Of a stretch of DNA of 53,324 nucleotides, positions 1-9,576 are shown in pieces. Both the position numbers and the translations under genes were made by a program. The notes under the pieces are model-generated. The model ran no database searches and had not been told where the DNA came from. It saw nothing but the letters and a program-made list of their open reading frames with translations. The stretch's first letter is position 1. Each line of letters opens with the position of its first letter. The stretch comes from an uncultured Alphaproteobacteria bacterium (lineage in GTDB: Bacteria; Pseudomonadota; Alphaproteobacteria; CAAHEQ01; UBA3637), in the NCBI GenBank assembly GCA_944391565.1, contig CALXUB010000020.1:1-53324 (forward strand), read 5' to 3'.

Positions 1-1
1 A

Positions 2-376
2 GACAGACATTGTGGTACGAACAACCGCGAAGCATGCGTGTCCAGCGAATGTCAAGCCAGATGCGAAACCGGACAGACCTGCAAAGGGAAAGGATCGAGC
101 TGCTCTAACGGCGTATGTTGCTCTGCAAACCAATTTATTTGTCAATATGGTGAAAACAACAATTCAGTTGCATGTTGTGAATCAGGTGATTTAACCGTTG
201 AGGTTCCCGGTGGTACAATGACTTATCATCTAACGTGCACAAAAATGGGGTGTGTCGCTTGCGATGATTACATGTTAGATTGGGACTCTTTAAAAGATAC
301 ATGTGAGGCATGTGGTTATACATATCTTGAAACAGAATATTATTCTGAATGTGTCGGCGCCCCATCAGGGCCATAA
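2..376 (+). CDS. C-terminal fragment of a Cys-rich secreted/surface protein
   Basis: The frame is open from base 2 to a TAA at 374-376, so the gene begins before the window. The 124 visible residues are Cys-rich, with CxxxC and CC spacings such as SNGVCC, CESGD and CVACDDY. The last third, about from VEVPGG on, has fewer cysteines and looks like a folded C-terminal module ending in GAPSGP. The style matches the large prepilin-like Cys-rich protein at 11805-14006, so I infer a paralogue of that family. A GTG at 38 could be taken as a start, but it has no ribosome site and the frame is open upstream. Exact function is unknown. Confidence 0.7.
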   Translation, partial: DRHCGTNNREACVSSECQARCETGQTCKGKGSSCSNGVCCSANQFICQYGENNNSVACCESGDLTVEVPGGTMTYHLTCTKMGCVACDDYMLDWDSLKDTCEACGYTYLETEYYSECVGAPSGP

Positions 377-389
377 TTTATTTTTTTTG

Positions 390-415
390 AAAAGAGGCTC
401 GATAGAGCCTCTTTT
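390..415. terminator. Bidirectional intrinsic terminator
   Basis: A perfect 11-bp stem (AAAAGAGGCTC at 390-400 with GAGCCTCTTTT at 405-415) closes a GATA loop. A-runs and T-runs flank both sides, so it can end the Cys-rich gene on the plus strand and recR on the minus strand. It overlaps the last codons of recR. Confidence 0.85.
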
Positions 416-1007
416 AAATACCTCTACGGGTTTTAAAAGCCGTTTGAAGGGTTCCGTCATCCAGGTAATCCAGTTCTCCACCGACTGGAACACCATGTGA
501 TAAACCAGAAACTATCACATTTTCGTTTTCTAAAATTTCAGCCAAATAATGAGCCGTCGTTTGACCGTCAACTGTTGCCGGAAGGGCAATAATTACTTCT
601 TTGACCTCTCCGTTTTGGACTTTGCCGAGCAAGCTATGGATATTTAACTCGTCCGGTCCGATACCATCCAAAGCGGACAAAACTCCTCCCAAAACGTGGT
701 AGAGACCTTTAAATGCTTGTGAACGTTCCAAAGCCCACAAATCGGAAACATCTTGGACAACACAAATTTGACTTTTGTCACGTTTCAAATCTGAACAAAT
801 GCTGCAAGGCGAGACAGTGTCCATGTTGCCGCACAGAGGGCAAGGCTGAACTTTTTCAGCTACTTCCGTCAAAGCCCGAATCAAAGATGTCATATGTGTT
901 TCTTTTTTCTTTAACAAAAAAAGAACGGCACGCCTGGCCGATCTCGGCCCCAACGCCGGCAGCTTGGCAAGTTGTTCTACAAGTGTGTCAATTTCCGTTT
1001 TGGACAT
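414..1007 (-). CDS. recR: Recombination mediator RecR
   Basis: RecR acts with RecO (and RecF) to load RecA on gapped single-stranded DNA. The 197-residue product has the usual family length. A helix-hairpin-helix segment (LPALGPRSARR, about residues 16-26) is followed by a four-Cys zinc finger (C56, C59, C68, C71) and a Toprim domain from about residue 80. The C-terminus ends in a short basic tail (TRRGI). It starts directly after ybaB with no gap, the usual ybaB-recR pairing; dnaX, often upstream of this pair, is absent here and a LOG-family gene takes its place. Confidence 0.96.
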   Translation of the reverse strand: MSKTEIDTLVEQLAKLPALGPRSARRAVLFLLKKKETHMTSLIRALTEVAEKVQPCPLCGNMDTVSPCSICSDLKRDKSQICVVQDVSDLWALERSQAFKGLYHVLGGVLSALDGIGPDELNIHSLLGKVQNGEVKEVIIALPATVDGQTTAHYLAEILENENVIVSGLSHGVPVGGELDYLDDGTLQTAFKTRRGI

Positions 1008-1340
1008 TTAGAAGGGAAGTTTAAAATTGTCCGGCAAATTTAATCCTTTTTTGATGCTTTCAAAAGCTTTTTCCGTCGCATCGTCCGCTTTTTGTTTCGC
1101 ATCGTTCATGGCTACCAGCAATAAGTCTTCCAATGTTTCAATATCCGCCGGATCTACAACTGATGGTTCCAATTTGATTTTTGTGGCTTTGAATTTTCCC
1201 GTCATTGTCACTTGAACGGCACCGTTTGCGGCTTCTCCCGTAAATTCTGTGTTTTCCATTTTATTTTGCACAACCGTCATTTGACTTTGAACGGCTTGCG
1301 CTTTTTTCATCATACCCATGATGTCCATCATATTTTTCAT
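1008..1340 (-). CDS. ybaB: YbaB/EbfC family nucleoid-associated protein
   Basis: A 110-residue protein with the family pattern: a Met/Gln-rich N-terminal helix (MMDIMGMMKKAQAVQ), a central sheet with GAVQVTMTGKF, and a C-terminal helix with KGLNLPDNFKLPF. Members are dimeric DNA-binding proteins linked to nucleoid structure and recombination. An AGGAG site lies 7 bases before the ATG. It abuts recR, so the two are probably translated from one message. Confidence 0.93.
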   Translation of the reverse strand: MKNMMDIMGMMKKAQAVQSQMTVVQNKMENTEFTGEAANGAVQVTMTGKFKATKIKLEPSVVDPADIETLEDLLLVAMNDAKQKADDATEKAFESIKKGLNLPDNFKLPF

Positions 1341-1410
1341 TTGTTTCTCCTTTGATTGAGGTTAATTATTTTTTCAGCATAAAAGCATTTTCTTAAAATG
1401 CAATGATTTT

Positions 1411-2001
1411 TTACGACCGAAAAAGAAAAGCCAATGTTTTCTCAACGGGACGTTCCAAAAAACAGGGTTCTATTTCGCTTATTTTTGAGACAACATAAAC
1501 ATTCTTCAGCATTTCGTTTTTCATTAAACCATGTCGAACCGGAGCAAACGTCAAGTCAATCAAGGCCCGCCAATAATCCTGAATATTGACGATAATGATG
1601 GGTTTATCTATTAAACCATACGCATTTAATACCAATGCATGAAAGTATTCATCAATGGTACCGACAGCTCCCGGGAAGACGACAAAGACATCAGCTTTTT
1701 CCATAAAAATATCTTTGCGTCGTCCCAGTGTTTTTGCCAAATAAAGTTTATCGAAGTTCTCTTTTTTCTTCAGCTCATGTAAAAAAGAAAAAAACGGTAC
1801 GCCCGTTAAGTGACGGTGAGGACTTTGTAAAGCTCCGCGATAAACATCACCCATCAAGCCTTCCTGTCCACCGCCGAAAATCAGCCGATAACCGTTACGA
1901 GATAAGTGTTCTGCAAACAGCCTTAATTCAAAGCCGAGATCTTGAAAATCTCCGTATTGTGAACCACAAAACAAACAAACTGTTTTTGTTTCCTTGAACA
2001 T
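1411..2001 (-). CDS. LOG-family protein (TIGR00730-like nucleotide phosphoribohydrolase)
   Basis: A 196-residue Rossmann-like protein. The family releases a base from nucleoside monophosphates (cytokinin activation in plants; housekeeping role unclear in bacteria). The first motif is intact (FGGGQEGLMG). The second, normally PGGxGTxxE, reads PGAVGTIDE: the second Gly is Ala while Thr and Glu are kept. It starts 10 bases after the alaS stop with an AAAAGGA site, so it is probably co-transcribed with alaS; 70 bases separate it from ybaB. Whether the Gly-to-Ala change affects activity cannot be told from sequence alone. Confidence 0.85.
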   Translation of the reverse strand: MFKETKTVCLFCGSQYGDFQDLGFELRLFAEHLSRNGYRLIFGGGQEGLMGDVYRGALQSPHRHLTGVPFFSFLHELKKKENFDKLYLAKTLGRRKDIFMEKADVFVVFPGAVGTIDEYFHALVLNAYGLIDKPIIIVNIQDYWRALIDLTFAPVRHGLMKNEMLKNVYVVSKISEIEPCFLERPVEKTLAFLFRS

Positions 2002-2011
2002 TTTTTTCCTT

Positions 2012-4651
2012 TTACTTAATTAAGTTCTTCATGCTCTTAAACGCTTGTTTGACATGAGAAGCGTCATTGCCGCCGGCTTGTGCCATATCGGGGCGTCCAC
2101 CGCCGCCTTGTCCGCCGACTTCATGAGAACCGGCTTTCACTAAATCAATTGCGCTGATTTTGTCGGTTAAATCATCAGTGACGGCTGCCACAATGGAAAC
2201 TTTCCCTTCCGTTGTGTTAATCAGCAAGACAATACCAGATTTGATGGCTTTTTTAAAGTTGTCCGCAAGTCCCTTTAAGTCTTTTGCAGGGATATCCGTC
2301 AGTTCTTTTTCAACCAAAGTGATGGTCTGTCCTTGTAAAGTCACTTTTTCCGTGCCCCCCTCCGAGCTGCCGACGATAGCTGCTTTTTGCCGCATATCGG
2401 AAATTTGTTTTTCCAAACGACGTTTGTCTTCCAATAAACTTTCTACTTTCTGAACCAAAGCGGAAGGTTTACCTTTTAGAAGTTCAGCTAAGCTTTCGAC
2501 AATATTTTCCCGCTCCGATAAATAATCATAGGCGGCCATTCCGACAACGGCTTCGATTCGACGAACACCAGCGCCGACTGCGGTCTCTGAAGTAATTTTA
2601 AAGAGGCCGATATCGCCGGTCTGGTGAACGTGGATGCCGCCGCATAATTCAATGGATAGACATTCGTCAGTGTGTTCAAAAGAAACAACCCGGACCGTTT
2701 CACCGTATTTTTCACCAAACAAAGCCATAGCTCCTTCGTTGATTGCTTCTTCGGGGGTCATCAACCGAGTTTTGGCCGAAGCATTCGATAGAATCATCTG
2801 ATTGACGGTTGTTTCGACTTTAACAATTTCTTCCCGTGTTAAAGCCTGTGAATGGCTGAAATCAAAACGCAGATAATCCGGAGTCACCAAAGAACCTCTC
2901 TGTACCACATGTTTTCCCAGGATTTTTTGCAAAGCCGCCTGAAGCAGGTGAGTTGCTGAATGATGTGCCTGAATCCGGCGCCGTCTGTCAATATCAACGT
3001 TCATGAGCACCGTATCATGAAGTTGAATGCTTCCTTTTTCAACAACAGCGGTATGCAGTGTCAGTTTTCCCAATTTCTTTTGCGTGTCAATTACTTTTAA
3101 AAGTGTTTTTTCTCTTTTTATGAAGCCTGTATCGCCGACTTGTCCGCCCATTTCACCATAAAACGGCGTTTGATTGGTCAGGATGATAACCGTTTGACCG
3201 ACCTCTGCAGAGGAAACAGTCTGTCCGTCTTTGACTAAAGCGATGATTTCTCCCTCAGCTTCTTCGGTACTATAGCCCAAGAAATCTGTCGCAGGAAGTT
3301 TTTGAGATAAGTCAAACCAAATGGCCTCGGTGGCTGTTTCGCCAGATCCGGCCCATGCTTTGCGTGCTTCTTCGCGTTGATGTGTCATTGCCTTTTCAAA
3401 GCCGTCTTTGTCAACCGAAATGTTTTTAGAACGAAGAGCATCTTGTGTTAAGTCCAGCGGAAAACCGTAAGTATCATACAGTTTAAAGGCAACATCTCCG
3501 GGGAAAGATTGTCCTTCCATCAGTTTTTCGGCTTCAGCATCTAACATTTTTAAGCCTTTATCAAGCATTTGTTTAAAACGCGTCTCTTCCAGCTTTAATG
3601 TCTCTTCAATCAAGGATTGTGCGCGATACAACTCAGGATAAACTTCTCCCATATGTTCATTTAAGTTGGGAACCAGCTTATACATCAAGGGGTCTTTGCA
3701 TCCCATTAAATGGGCATGACGCATAGCACGACGCATAATTCGCCGCAAAACATAGCCGCGGCCTTCATTGGACGGAAGAACACCGTCTGCAATTAAAAAG
3801 GCACTGGAGCGCAAATGATCGGCAATAACACGCAAAGAGTTTCTATGCGGACCATCAGGATCGGCGTTCGCGATGTTGGCGGCATTTTCAATTAAACCAC
3901 GCATAACATCAATGGCAAAATTATCGTTTGTCCCATGCAAAACAGCACTGAGTCTTTCCAAACCGGATCCGGTATCAATAGACGGTTTTTTTAGTCCGAT
4001 ACGAGTTCCGTCCGGTAAATCTTCAAATTGATCGAAAACAATATTCCAAAGTTCGATATACCGATCACCGTCTTCCTCTGGTGTTCCAGGAAGACCGCCC
4101 CAAAACTTGTCACCGTGATCATAGAAAATCTCACTACACGGGCCGCATGGACCGGTATCACCCATTTGCCAAAAATTGTCTTTTGTCGCAATACGGATAA
4201 TGCGATCTTCGGATAAACCGGCCACTTTTTTCCAAATATCATGTGCTTCTTCATCGTTGTGGAAAATAGTCACATACAGTTTATCTTTCGGCAGTTCGAT
4301 TTCTTTGGTTAAAAACTCCCAAGCAAAGTTAATGGCGTCGTCTTTAAAGTAATCTCCAAAAGAAAAATTACCCAGCATTTCAAAAAAAGTATGATGACGG
4401 ACAGTATATCCCACATTGTCCAAGTCATTATGTTTGCCGCCGGCTCGGACGGATTTTTGATATGTTGTCGCACGTTTATATGGAGGTTTTTCCACTCCGG
4501 ACAAATAATTTTTAAATTGTACCATGCCCGAGTTGGTGAACATCAATGTCGGGTCATTTTTAGGGATAAGAGAGCTGGCAGGGACATGGATGTGCCCTTG
4601 TTTTTTAAAATAATCAATAAACTTTTTACGCGTTTCATTTGTGATTGTCAT
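2012..4651 (-). CDS. alaS: Alanyl-tRNA synthetase
   Basis: An 879-residue full-length AlaRS that charges tRNA-Ala. The class II catalytic domain opens with the usual FIDYFKKQGH...PASSLIP and RAGGKHNDL segments. The editing domain carries HHSATHLL (HxxxH) and the later CGGIH, the zinc and editing residues. The C-terminal C-Ala domain contains the GGQGGGGRPDMAQAGG stretch. I place the start at 4651 (MTITNETRKKF), which has an AGGAAT site; the frame runs upstream to 4711, but that would place the start inside the recA terminator. recA next to alaS is a common proteobacterial order. Confidence 0.97.
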   Translation of the reverse strand: MTITNETRKKFIDYFKKQGHIHVPASSLIPKNDPTLMFTNSGMVQFKNYLSGVEKPPYKRATTYQKSVRAGGKHNDLDNVGYTVRHHTFFEMLGNFSFGDYFKDDAINFAWEFLTKEIELPKDKLYVTIFHNDEEAHDIWKKVAGLSEDRIIRIATKDNFWQMGDTGPCGPCSEIFYDHGDKFWGGLPGTPEEDGDRYIELWNIVFDQFEDLPDGTRIGLKKPSIDTGSGLERLSAVLHGTNDNFAIDVMRGLIENAANIANADPDGPHRNSLRVIADHLRSSAFLIADGVLPSNEGRGYVLRRIMRRAMRHAHLMGCKDPLMYKLVPNLNEHMGEVYPELYRAQSLIEETLKLEETRFKQMLDKGLKMLDAEAEKLMEGQSFPGDVAFKLYDTYGFPLDLTQDALRSKNISVDKDGFEKAMTHQREEARKAWAGSGETATEAIWFDLSQKLPATDFLGYSTEEAEGEIIALVKDGQTVSSAEVGQTVIILTNQTPFYGEMGGQVGDTGFIKREKTLLKVIDTQKKLGKLTLHTAVVEKGSIQLHDTVLMNVDIDRRRRIQAHHSATHLLQAALQKILGKHVVQRGSLVTPDYLRFDFSHSQALTREEIVKVETTVNQMILSNASAKTRLMTPEEAINEGAMALFGEKYGETVRVVSFEHTDECLSIELCGGIHVHQTGDIGLFKITSETAVGAGVRRIEAVVGMAAYDYLSERENIVESLAELLKGKPSALVQKVESLLEDKRRLEKQISDMRQKAAIVGSSEGGTEKVTLQGQTITLVEKELTDIPAKDLKGLADNFKKAIKSGIVLLINTTEGKVSIVAAVTDDLTDKISAIDLVKAGSHEVGGQGGGGRPDMAQAGGNDASHVKQAFKSMKNLIK

Positions 4652-4688
4652 TGTTATATTCCTTTTTTCTGAAAGTTGGGTTATCATA

Positions 4689-4722
4689 CAAAAAAAACAA
4701 CCGGATGACAAGTCCGGTTGTT
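4689..4722 (-). terminator. Intrinsic terminator of recA
   Basis: A 10-bp stem (AACAACCGGA at 4696-4705 with TCCGGTTGTT at 4713-4722) is followed on the minus strand by a run of seven or more T. It separates recA from alaS, so alaS probably has its own promoter in the short remaining gap or depends on readthrough. Confidence 0.88.
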
Positions 4723-4744
4723 CTCTTTTTTTGGACTTGCCTTT

Positions 4745-5806
4745 TTATTCTTCAGCGGCGGCGGCCGGAGCTTCTTCTGCTTCGGCGGCAGGTGCTGTTT
4801 CCAAAATCATTTTTTGAGACAAATCAGCGGCGTGGTCGCGAATCGCTTTTTCGATTTCCGCCATTTTTTCGGAATTAGCCTTTAAAAACGCCTTAGCGCT
4901 TTCTTTCCCTTGTCCCAGGCGTTCGCCTTTATATGAATACCAAGAACCGGATTTTTCAACAATACCGGCTTTGACACCCAGATCTAAAAGTTCCCCGGTT
5001 TTGGAAATACCTTCACCGTAGATAATGTCAAAGTCAACAGTCTTAAAAGGCGGAGCGACTTTGTTTTTGACGACTTTAACCCGCGTTTGATTGCCGATTG
5101 TATCTTCGCGATCTTTAACGGCGCCAATCCGACGAATATCAATGCGGACAGAGGCATAAAACTTTAACGCATTTCCGCCGGTTGTTGTTTCCGGATTGCC
5201 GAACATAACACCGATTTTCATACGAATCTGGTTGATGAAGATAATCAAAGTATTGGAACGGGCAACGGAAGCCGTTAATTTACGCAAAGCCTGGCTCATC
5301 AAGCGTGCTTGAAGGCCCATATGCTGGTCTCCCATTTCCCCTTCGATTTCTGCTTTTGGAACCAAAGCCGCAACCGAATCGACGACCAGAACGTCAATAG
5401 CTCCCGAACGAACCAAGGTGTCGGCAATTTCCAAAGCCTGTTCACCGGTATCTGGTTGTGAAATCAATAAATCATTGATGTTGACCCCCAGTTTGGCGGC
5501 ATAAGACGGATCCATGGCATGTTCGGCGTCAATATATGCACAAGAACCGCCTTTTTTCTGAGCTTCTGCAACAACATGAAGCGCCAAAGTTGTTTTACCA
5601 GAGCTTTCCGGTCCGTAAATCTCCACGATTCGTCCTTTAGGTAAACCGCCGATGCCAAGTGCCAAGTCCAAACCCAGCGATCCCGTAGAAATTGAAGGAA
5701 TCTCAACGGCGTTATCGCATTGACCCAAACGCATGATGGATCCTTTTCCAAAGGTTCGTTCAATTTGTGACAGGGCAACACCCAAAGCTTTTTCTTTATC
5801 CAGCAT
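4745..5806 (-). CDS. recA: Recombinase RecA
   Basis: A 353-residue RecA: ATP-dependent strand exchange and SOS co-protease. Walker A is GPESSGKT (about residues 65-72). Other family segments are the MAW-type N-terminal motif ([12 protein letters not shown]), the loop region with [20 protein letters not shown], and an acidic Ala/Glu-rich tail. An AAAAGGA site precedes the ATG. I looked for an SOS box (GTTC-N7-GTTC type) in 5807-6005 and saw none convincing. Confidence 0.98.
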   Translation of the reverse strand: MLDKEKALGVALSQIERTFGKGSIMRLGQCDNAVEIPSISTGSLGLDLALGIGGLPKGRIVEIYGPESSGKTTLALHVVAEAQKKGGSCAYIDAEHAMDPSYAAKLGVNINDLLISQPDTGEQALEIADTLVRSGAIDVLVVDSVAALVPKAEIEGEMGDQHMGLQARLMSQALRKLTASVARSNTLIIFINQIRMKIGVMFGNPETTTGGNALKFYASVRIDIRRIGAVKDREDTIGNQTRVKVVKNKVAPPFKTVDFDIIYGEGISKTGELLDLGVKAGIVEKSGSWYSYKGERLGQGKESAKAFLKANSEKMAEIEKAIRDHAADLSQKMILETAPAAEAEEAPAAAAEE

Positions 5807-6005
5807 CTTTTTTTCCTTTTGTTAATAATAATGTATTTTAGCGCTCTTTTTCGGGAAAACAACAGTTATTTTTATGTTTTTGAAAATAACGCAATCCCTT
5901 TTAAAAAAGAGTGTACATGTTTTGTTCTCTTATTGCAAGGAGAAAATGAATAAAATTCACGGTTTGTTAATTTGTTCGGGTTATTTTTGAAAAAGGAGTA
6001 AAAAA

Positions 6006-8081
6006 ATGAATTGGAGCGGCTTTAAATTTTATTTCTGGCGCTCGAAAGCAGCCATCATTTGTTTTGTGCTGTTATCGGTTATCTTTGTCTGTATGACAAG
6101 CATCAGCTATGAATGGAGCTGTCGTGTGATCGAATTGGATGAGCAGACGGCAACGGATACGGTTTATTTCATTGGCCGAGCTTTGATGCTTTACGCATTG
6201 TTTTTATTGGGGTCTGTTTTGTTTATTGCCCTGACGCGTTGGTATGGTTTTTTGTATCCCAAAGAAGTTAATGAGCTTGTTCGTCAAAAAAGTCGTAATT
6301 TATTCGAGATCAATCAGGAGTTAAAAGACGTTCTTTTGGAAAAAGAGCATTTAATCGAATGGGCTCAAGTCGGTATCGCTTTGGTTGAAAAAGAAAAAAT
6401 TGCCTATGCCAATCCGATGCTTCATGAAATGTTGTCTTATCCGGCCATGACTTTAAAAGGGCTTGATTTTAATAAGCTGTTAATGAATTCTCCCGATTTT
6501 TCCTGGGCTGATCTGAAAAAAATGAAAACCCATGATTCGAGGGAGCTGCGATTGGATTTAAGAAAAGAAAATGGCGAATCTTTATTTTCTCGGTTGCGTG
6601 TCACATTGTTGTCGAAACGTAAAAAAACTTTTTTAATGCTCTTGGATGATTTGTCCTATTTTAAACAAAAAGACGAATTTGCAAAGGACTATACGGCGTT
6701 ATTTTCCGTGTTGTCTTACCTGCGCAGTTTTGATCAAAAAAATGATGAAAACTTTTTGATACGTCAAGTTTTGAACTCAATTTTAAAAGCCTATGATTTT
6801 TCAATGGGCGTTTACGGAAAAGCTAAGGGTAATAAAATCTACCTGGATGTCATTACCGGCCGTGTTAAAAATTTGGTTCCTAAAATTAAATTTTTAAACG
6901 TGGATGATCCGGAAGATCAAGAATCTGCCATGATACGTGTTTTTCAACTGAAAAAGCCGTTCGGTTATGGCGATACGGAAGAAATTCCGTATTATCAAAA
7001 ATATTGGTGTTCGCTCAATTCCGAGTTATTCAGGTCAACATATGCTTTCCCGATGATTGTCAACGGTGTTGTGGAAGGATTTATCAGTTTCTTTTCTTCA
7101 CGCAAATATGATTTTAACAATACGCGTCCGGAAAGGTTAGGCAATTTGATTGTTGAGTTGTGTAAAAATATTGAAGAACAGCGGGCGCGTAGTTTAACAC
7201 AAACCGCTATTCGTAATTATGAAGAACGATTGCGGTCTCAGATTCAGGAACTTGAAAAAAACAAACAAATTATGGAACAGCAGGCCGCCGACATGAACAT
7301 TATGATCGGAGACCTTATCACGGCAAAAGATGCGGCGGAAGAAGCTAACCGTGCTAAAACCGAATTTTTGGCAAATGTCAGTCATGAACTCAGAACACCG
7401 TTGAATGCTATTTTGGGTTTTTCTGAAACCATTCAAATGAAAACATTCGGAGAAATCAACAATCCTCAATATGAGGATTACATCAATTATATTCATTCAA
7501 GCGGCATTCATCTTCTTTCTTTGATTAACGATATTCTGGATCTTTCCCGAGTAGAAAGCGGCCATCAGCATTTGAATGAGAAAAATATCAATATCAAGGC
7601 TATTTTAGATGAAACGTTGTCTATTGTTTCAAAGTATCCCGAAGCGGATCAACGTCATGTATCGCTTCATATTGACATGCCTGTTCATTTTATGAAAGCT
7701 GATGATCGCATTATCAAACAAATTATGCTGAACTTATTATCTAATGCGATTAAGTTTACAAAGCCGGAAGGGCATGTATGGGTGGATGTTTTTCAAAATG
7801 AAAAAGGTGAAATTGTCTTCCGGGTTAAAGACGATGGAATCGGTATTCCTCAGGAAAAAATCAAAACGCTGTTTACGCCGTTTACGCAAGTGGAAAACAT
7901 CTTTACCAGAGCGCATACCGGTAGTGGGTTGGGATTATCTCTTGTTAAGAGGTTGGTAGAACTGCACGGTGGGCATGTTGATATGCAGAGTGAAGAAGGA
8001 AAAGGAACAACTGTCACTGTTTATTTCCCGGCTTTTAGAGTTCTGCATGACGAAATAAAAGAAGAGGAACAAGATGGATAA
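6006..8081 (+). CDS. Membrane PAS-GAF-like sensor histidine kinase
   Basis: A 691-residue kinase. Two transmembrane helices (about 15-34 and 53-77) enclose a very short periplasmic loop. A PAS-like domain (about 110-220), a GAF-like region (about 235-395) and a coiled coil (about 400-445) lead to HisKA with SHELRTPLNAILGFSE, phospho-acceptor His460. The HATPase has the N box (LNLLSNAIKF), DDGIGIP and GSGLGLSLV. There is no receiver domain and no response regulator nearby. An AAGGAG site precedes the ATG. It overlaps the next gene by 8 bases, so the two are translationally coupled; a periplasmic binding protein follows. Confidence 0.93.
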   Translation: MNWSGFKFYFWRSKAAIICFVLLSVIFVCMTSISYEWSCRVIELDEQTATDTVYFIGRALMLYALFLLGSVLFIALTRWYGFLYPKEVNELVRQKSRNLFEINQELKDVLLEKEHLIEWAQVGIALVEKEKIAYANPMLHEMLSYPAMTLKGLDFNKLLMNSPDFSWADLKKMKTHDSRELRLDLRKENGESLFSRLRVTLLSKRKKTFLMLLDDLSYFKQKDEFAKDYTALFSVLSYLRSFDQKNDENFLIRQVLNSILKAYDFSMGVYGKAKGNKIYLDVITGRVKNLVPKIKFLNVDDPEDQESAMIRVFQLKKPFGYGDTEEIPYYQKYWCSLNSELFRSTYAFPMIVNGVVEGFISFFSSRKYDFNNTRPERLGNLIVELCKNIEEQRARSLTQTAIRNYEERLRSQIQELEKNKQIMEQQAADMNIMIGDLITAKDAAEEANRAKTEFLANVSHELRTPLNAILGFSETIQMKTFGEINNPQYEDYINYIHSSGIHLLSLINDILDLSRVESGHQHLNEKNINIKAILDETLSIVSKYPEADQRHVSLHIDMPVHFMKADDRIIKQIMLNLLSNAIKFTKPEGHVWVDVFQNEKGEIVFRVKDDGIGIPQEKIKTLFTPFTQVENIFTRAHTGSGLGLSLVKRLVELHGGHVDMQSEEGKGTTVTVYFPAFRVLHDEIKEEEQDG

Positions 8082-8460
8082 TGTCACGAATAAAACAGTT
8101 TTACATGATATGGTTGTTTACCGTTTCTTGCAGTTGACGATGGTTTTTTTGGAGTTTAGCTTTGAACGAAATCCGGATTTGGTATCTTTGTGTCATCCTG
8201 CGGATACAGATGAAAAAATAAAGTTGGTGGAACTTTCCAGTGAAGTTGAGGGTACGGTTGAATTCTTTTATTTGCCGAAAGGCAATTATTTTTGGGCATG
8301 TTATACGGCTGAAAGCTTTAAAGCAGAAGTTTTGTTTCAATATAATTTTCAACGCGCCGATATTCAAATGGGAACATTGAATTATTTTGAAGGTGATGAA
8401 ACAATGGCATTGGCTTGGGTAGAAAAGTTTTTAAATGATTTGGAAGATATTTTTTTCTGA
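8074..8460 (+). CDS. Unknown 128-residue protein coupled to the sensor kinase
   Basis: I do not recognise the family. The product is acidic, has no signal peptide and no clear transmembrane helix, and is rich in aromatic residues (FFYLPKGNYFWACY). Its start overlaps the end of the kinase gene by 8 bases and it has a GAGGAA site; the next gene starts 9 bases after its stop. The three-gene arrangement suggests a cytoplasmic partner or modulator of the kinase, but that is inference. Confidence 0.75.
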   Translation: MDNVTNKTVLHDMVVYRFLQLTMVFLEFSFERNPDLVSLCHPADTDEKIKLVELSSEVEGTVEFFYLPKGNYFWACYTAESFKAEVLFQYNFQRADIQMGTLNYFEGDETMALAWVEKFLNDLEDIFF

Positions 8461-8469
8461 GAGGATTAA

Positions 8470-9576
8470 ATGAAAAAGATCTGTTTTTTTTGGATGATTT
8501 GCTGTTGGTGCGGGATACCGGCCGTCGTTTTGGCTCAAGATGAGCCGAATGCTGGTATATATCAGGATGAGGAACATTTCCAAACACAAAAAACAAAACA
8601 AGGTAATGTGGTACCTCAATTTGTCTGCGGAAGTAAGGATCGACGGATTCGTGTGGCCGGATTTACGAATTATCCGCCTTTCGGATGGGTGGAACAATTT
8701 TTATATCCAAATTCAACAACGGAAACTTATTCGGTTAATTTCGGCATTGGAAACGAAATTTTTAAAAAAATTGCTGATGAGCAAAATTTGTATTATGAGG
8801 ATGTTTTTTTCCCGACTTATTTAGAGGCTAAAAACGCTTTGGAATTGGGAAAAGTTGATGTTTTAACAGCAACTTATTATGACAGCAACCCTTATTCCGT
8901 CATGGAAGTTTTTTATCCGGCTTATATCAGCAATCCTTTTGTCGTTATTTCCTTGAAAGGTAAATTGCCGCCTGTGAAAGATTTAGCGGATCTAACCGGT
9001 AAAAAAGGCATTATTCGATGGGAAGAGAACTTGTTGCCATTGATTCAGCCGACTTTACCGGAGGGAATTCATTTGGAAACAGTCTCGGGTGCCCGAAATG
9101 CATTTAAAAAACTGGTTAATCAAGAGGCAGATTATCTTTTGACAAGCCGCTATGCTGCCGAAGCAGAAATGCGTCGTTTTAAGGTGACGGATTTTATGGA
9201 TATTTCGGAAGTTATTCGTAATCCGAACTTTTTTTTGGGATTTTCAGCAAACAACGGTTGTGCGGCTTATCATAAAGAATATTTTGAAAAAAGGTTAAAA
9301 GAGCTGACGGCAGATAAAGATTATATTCGTTCTTTGTTGTCTAAACAAATAGTCTATTGGGAGCAAAAGTTTCGTAAGGAGCCATCTATTATGCTGACAG
9401 AGGGCTTTGAAATGAAAGATGAAACCGAACAAGAAATCAAAATTGATGAACAGGAGTTGGAGAAAATCCGCAAACTCAAGGAACTAGATCCTGAAGTTTT
9501 AATCCAGCAGGAAATGGAAAAAATGAATTTGATTGCTCCGGTTGAAACGAGCCAGGAAAGTTTTCCAAGCGGTTAA
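8470..9576 (+). CDS. Periplasmic solute-binding-like protein (SBP_bac_3 type)
   Basis: A signal peptide (about residues 1-22, ending VVLAQ) is followed by a two-lobed amino-acid-binding-protein fold: RIRVAGFTNYPPFGW near residue 60, a GIGNEIFKKIADE lobe, GKVDVLTATYYD, and DLADLTGKKGIIRW. After about residue 305 there is a charged, helical C-terminal extension of some 60 residues that is not part of the fold. No ABC permease or ATPase is nearby, so a sensing role with the upstream kinase is as likely as transport. The 3' end overlaps the convergent M23 gene by 4 bases. Confidence 0.85.
   Translation: MKKICFFWMICCWCGIPAVVLAQDEPNAGIYQDEEHFQTQKTKQGNVVPQFVCGSKDRRIRVAGFTNYPPFGWVEQFLYPNSTTETYSVNFGIGNEIFKKIADEQNLYYEDVFFPTYLEAKNALELGKVDVLTATYYDSNPYSVMEVFYPAYISNPFVVISLKGKLPPVKDLADLTGKKGIIRWEENLLPLIQPTLPEGIHLETVSGARNAFKKLVNQEADYLLTSRYAAEAEMRRFKVTDFMDISEVIRNPNFFLGFSANNGCAAYHKEYFEKRLKELTADKDYIRSLLSKQIVYWEQKFRKEPSIMLTEGFEMKDETEQEIKIDEQELEKIRKLKELDPEVLIQQEMEKMNLIAPVETSQESFPSG

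Noticed and set aside
4652..4711. Longer start for alaS
   Set aside because: The extra 20 residues are read through the recA terminator and lack a ribosome site.
5807..6005. SOS box upstream of recA
   Set aside because: Only one GTTC with no properly spaced partner; no CTG-N10-CAG either.
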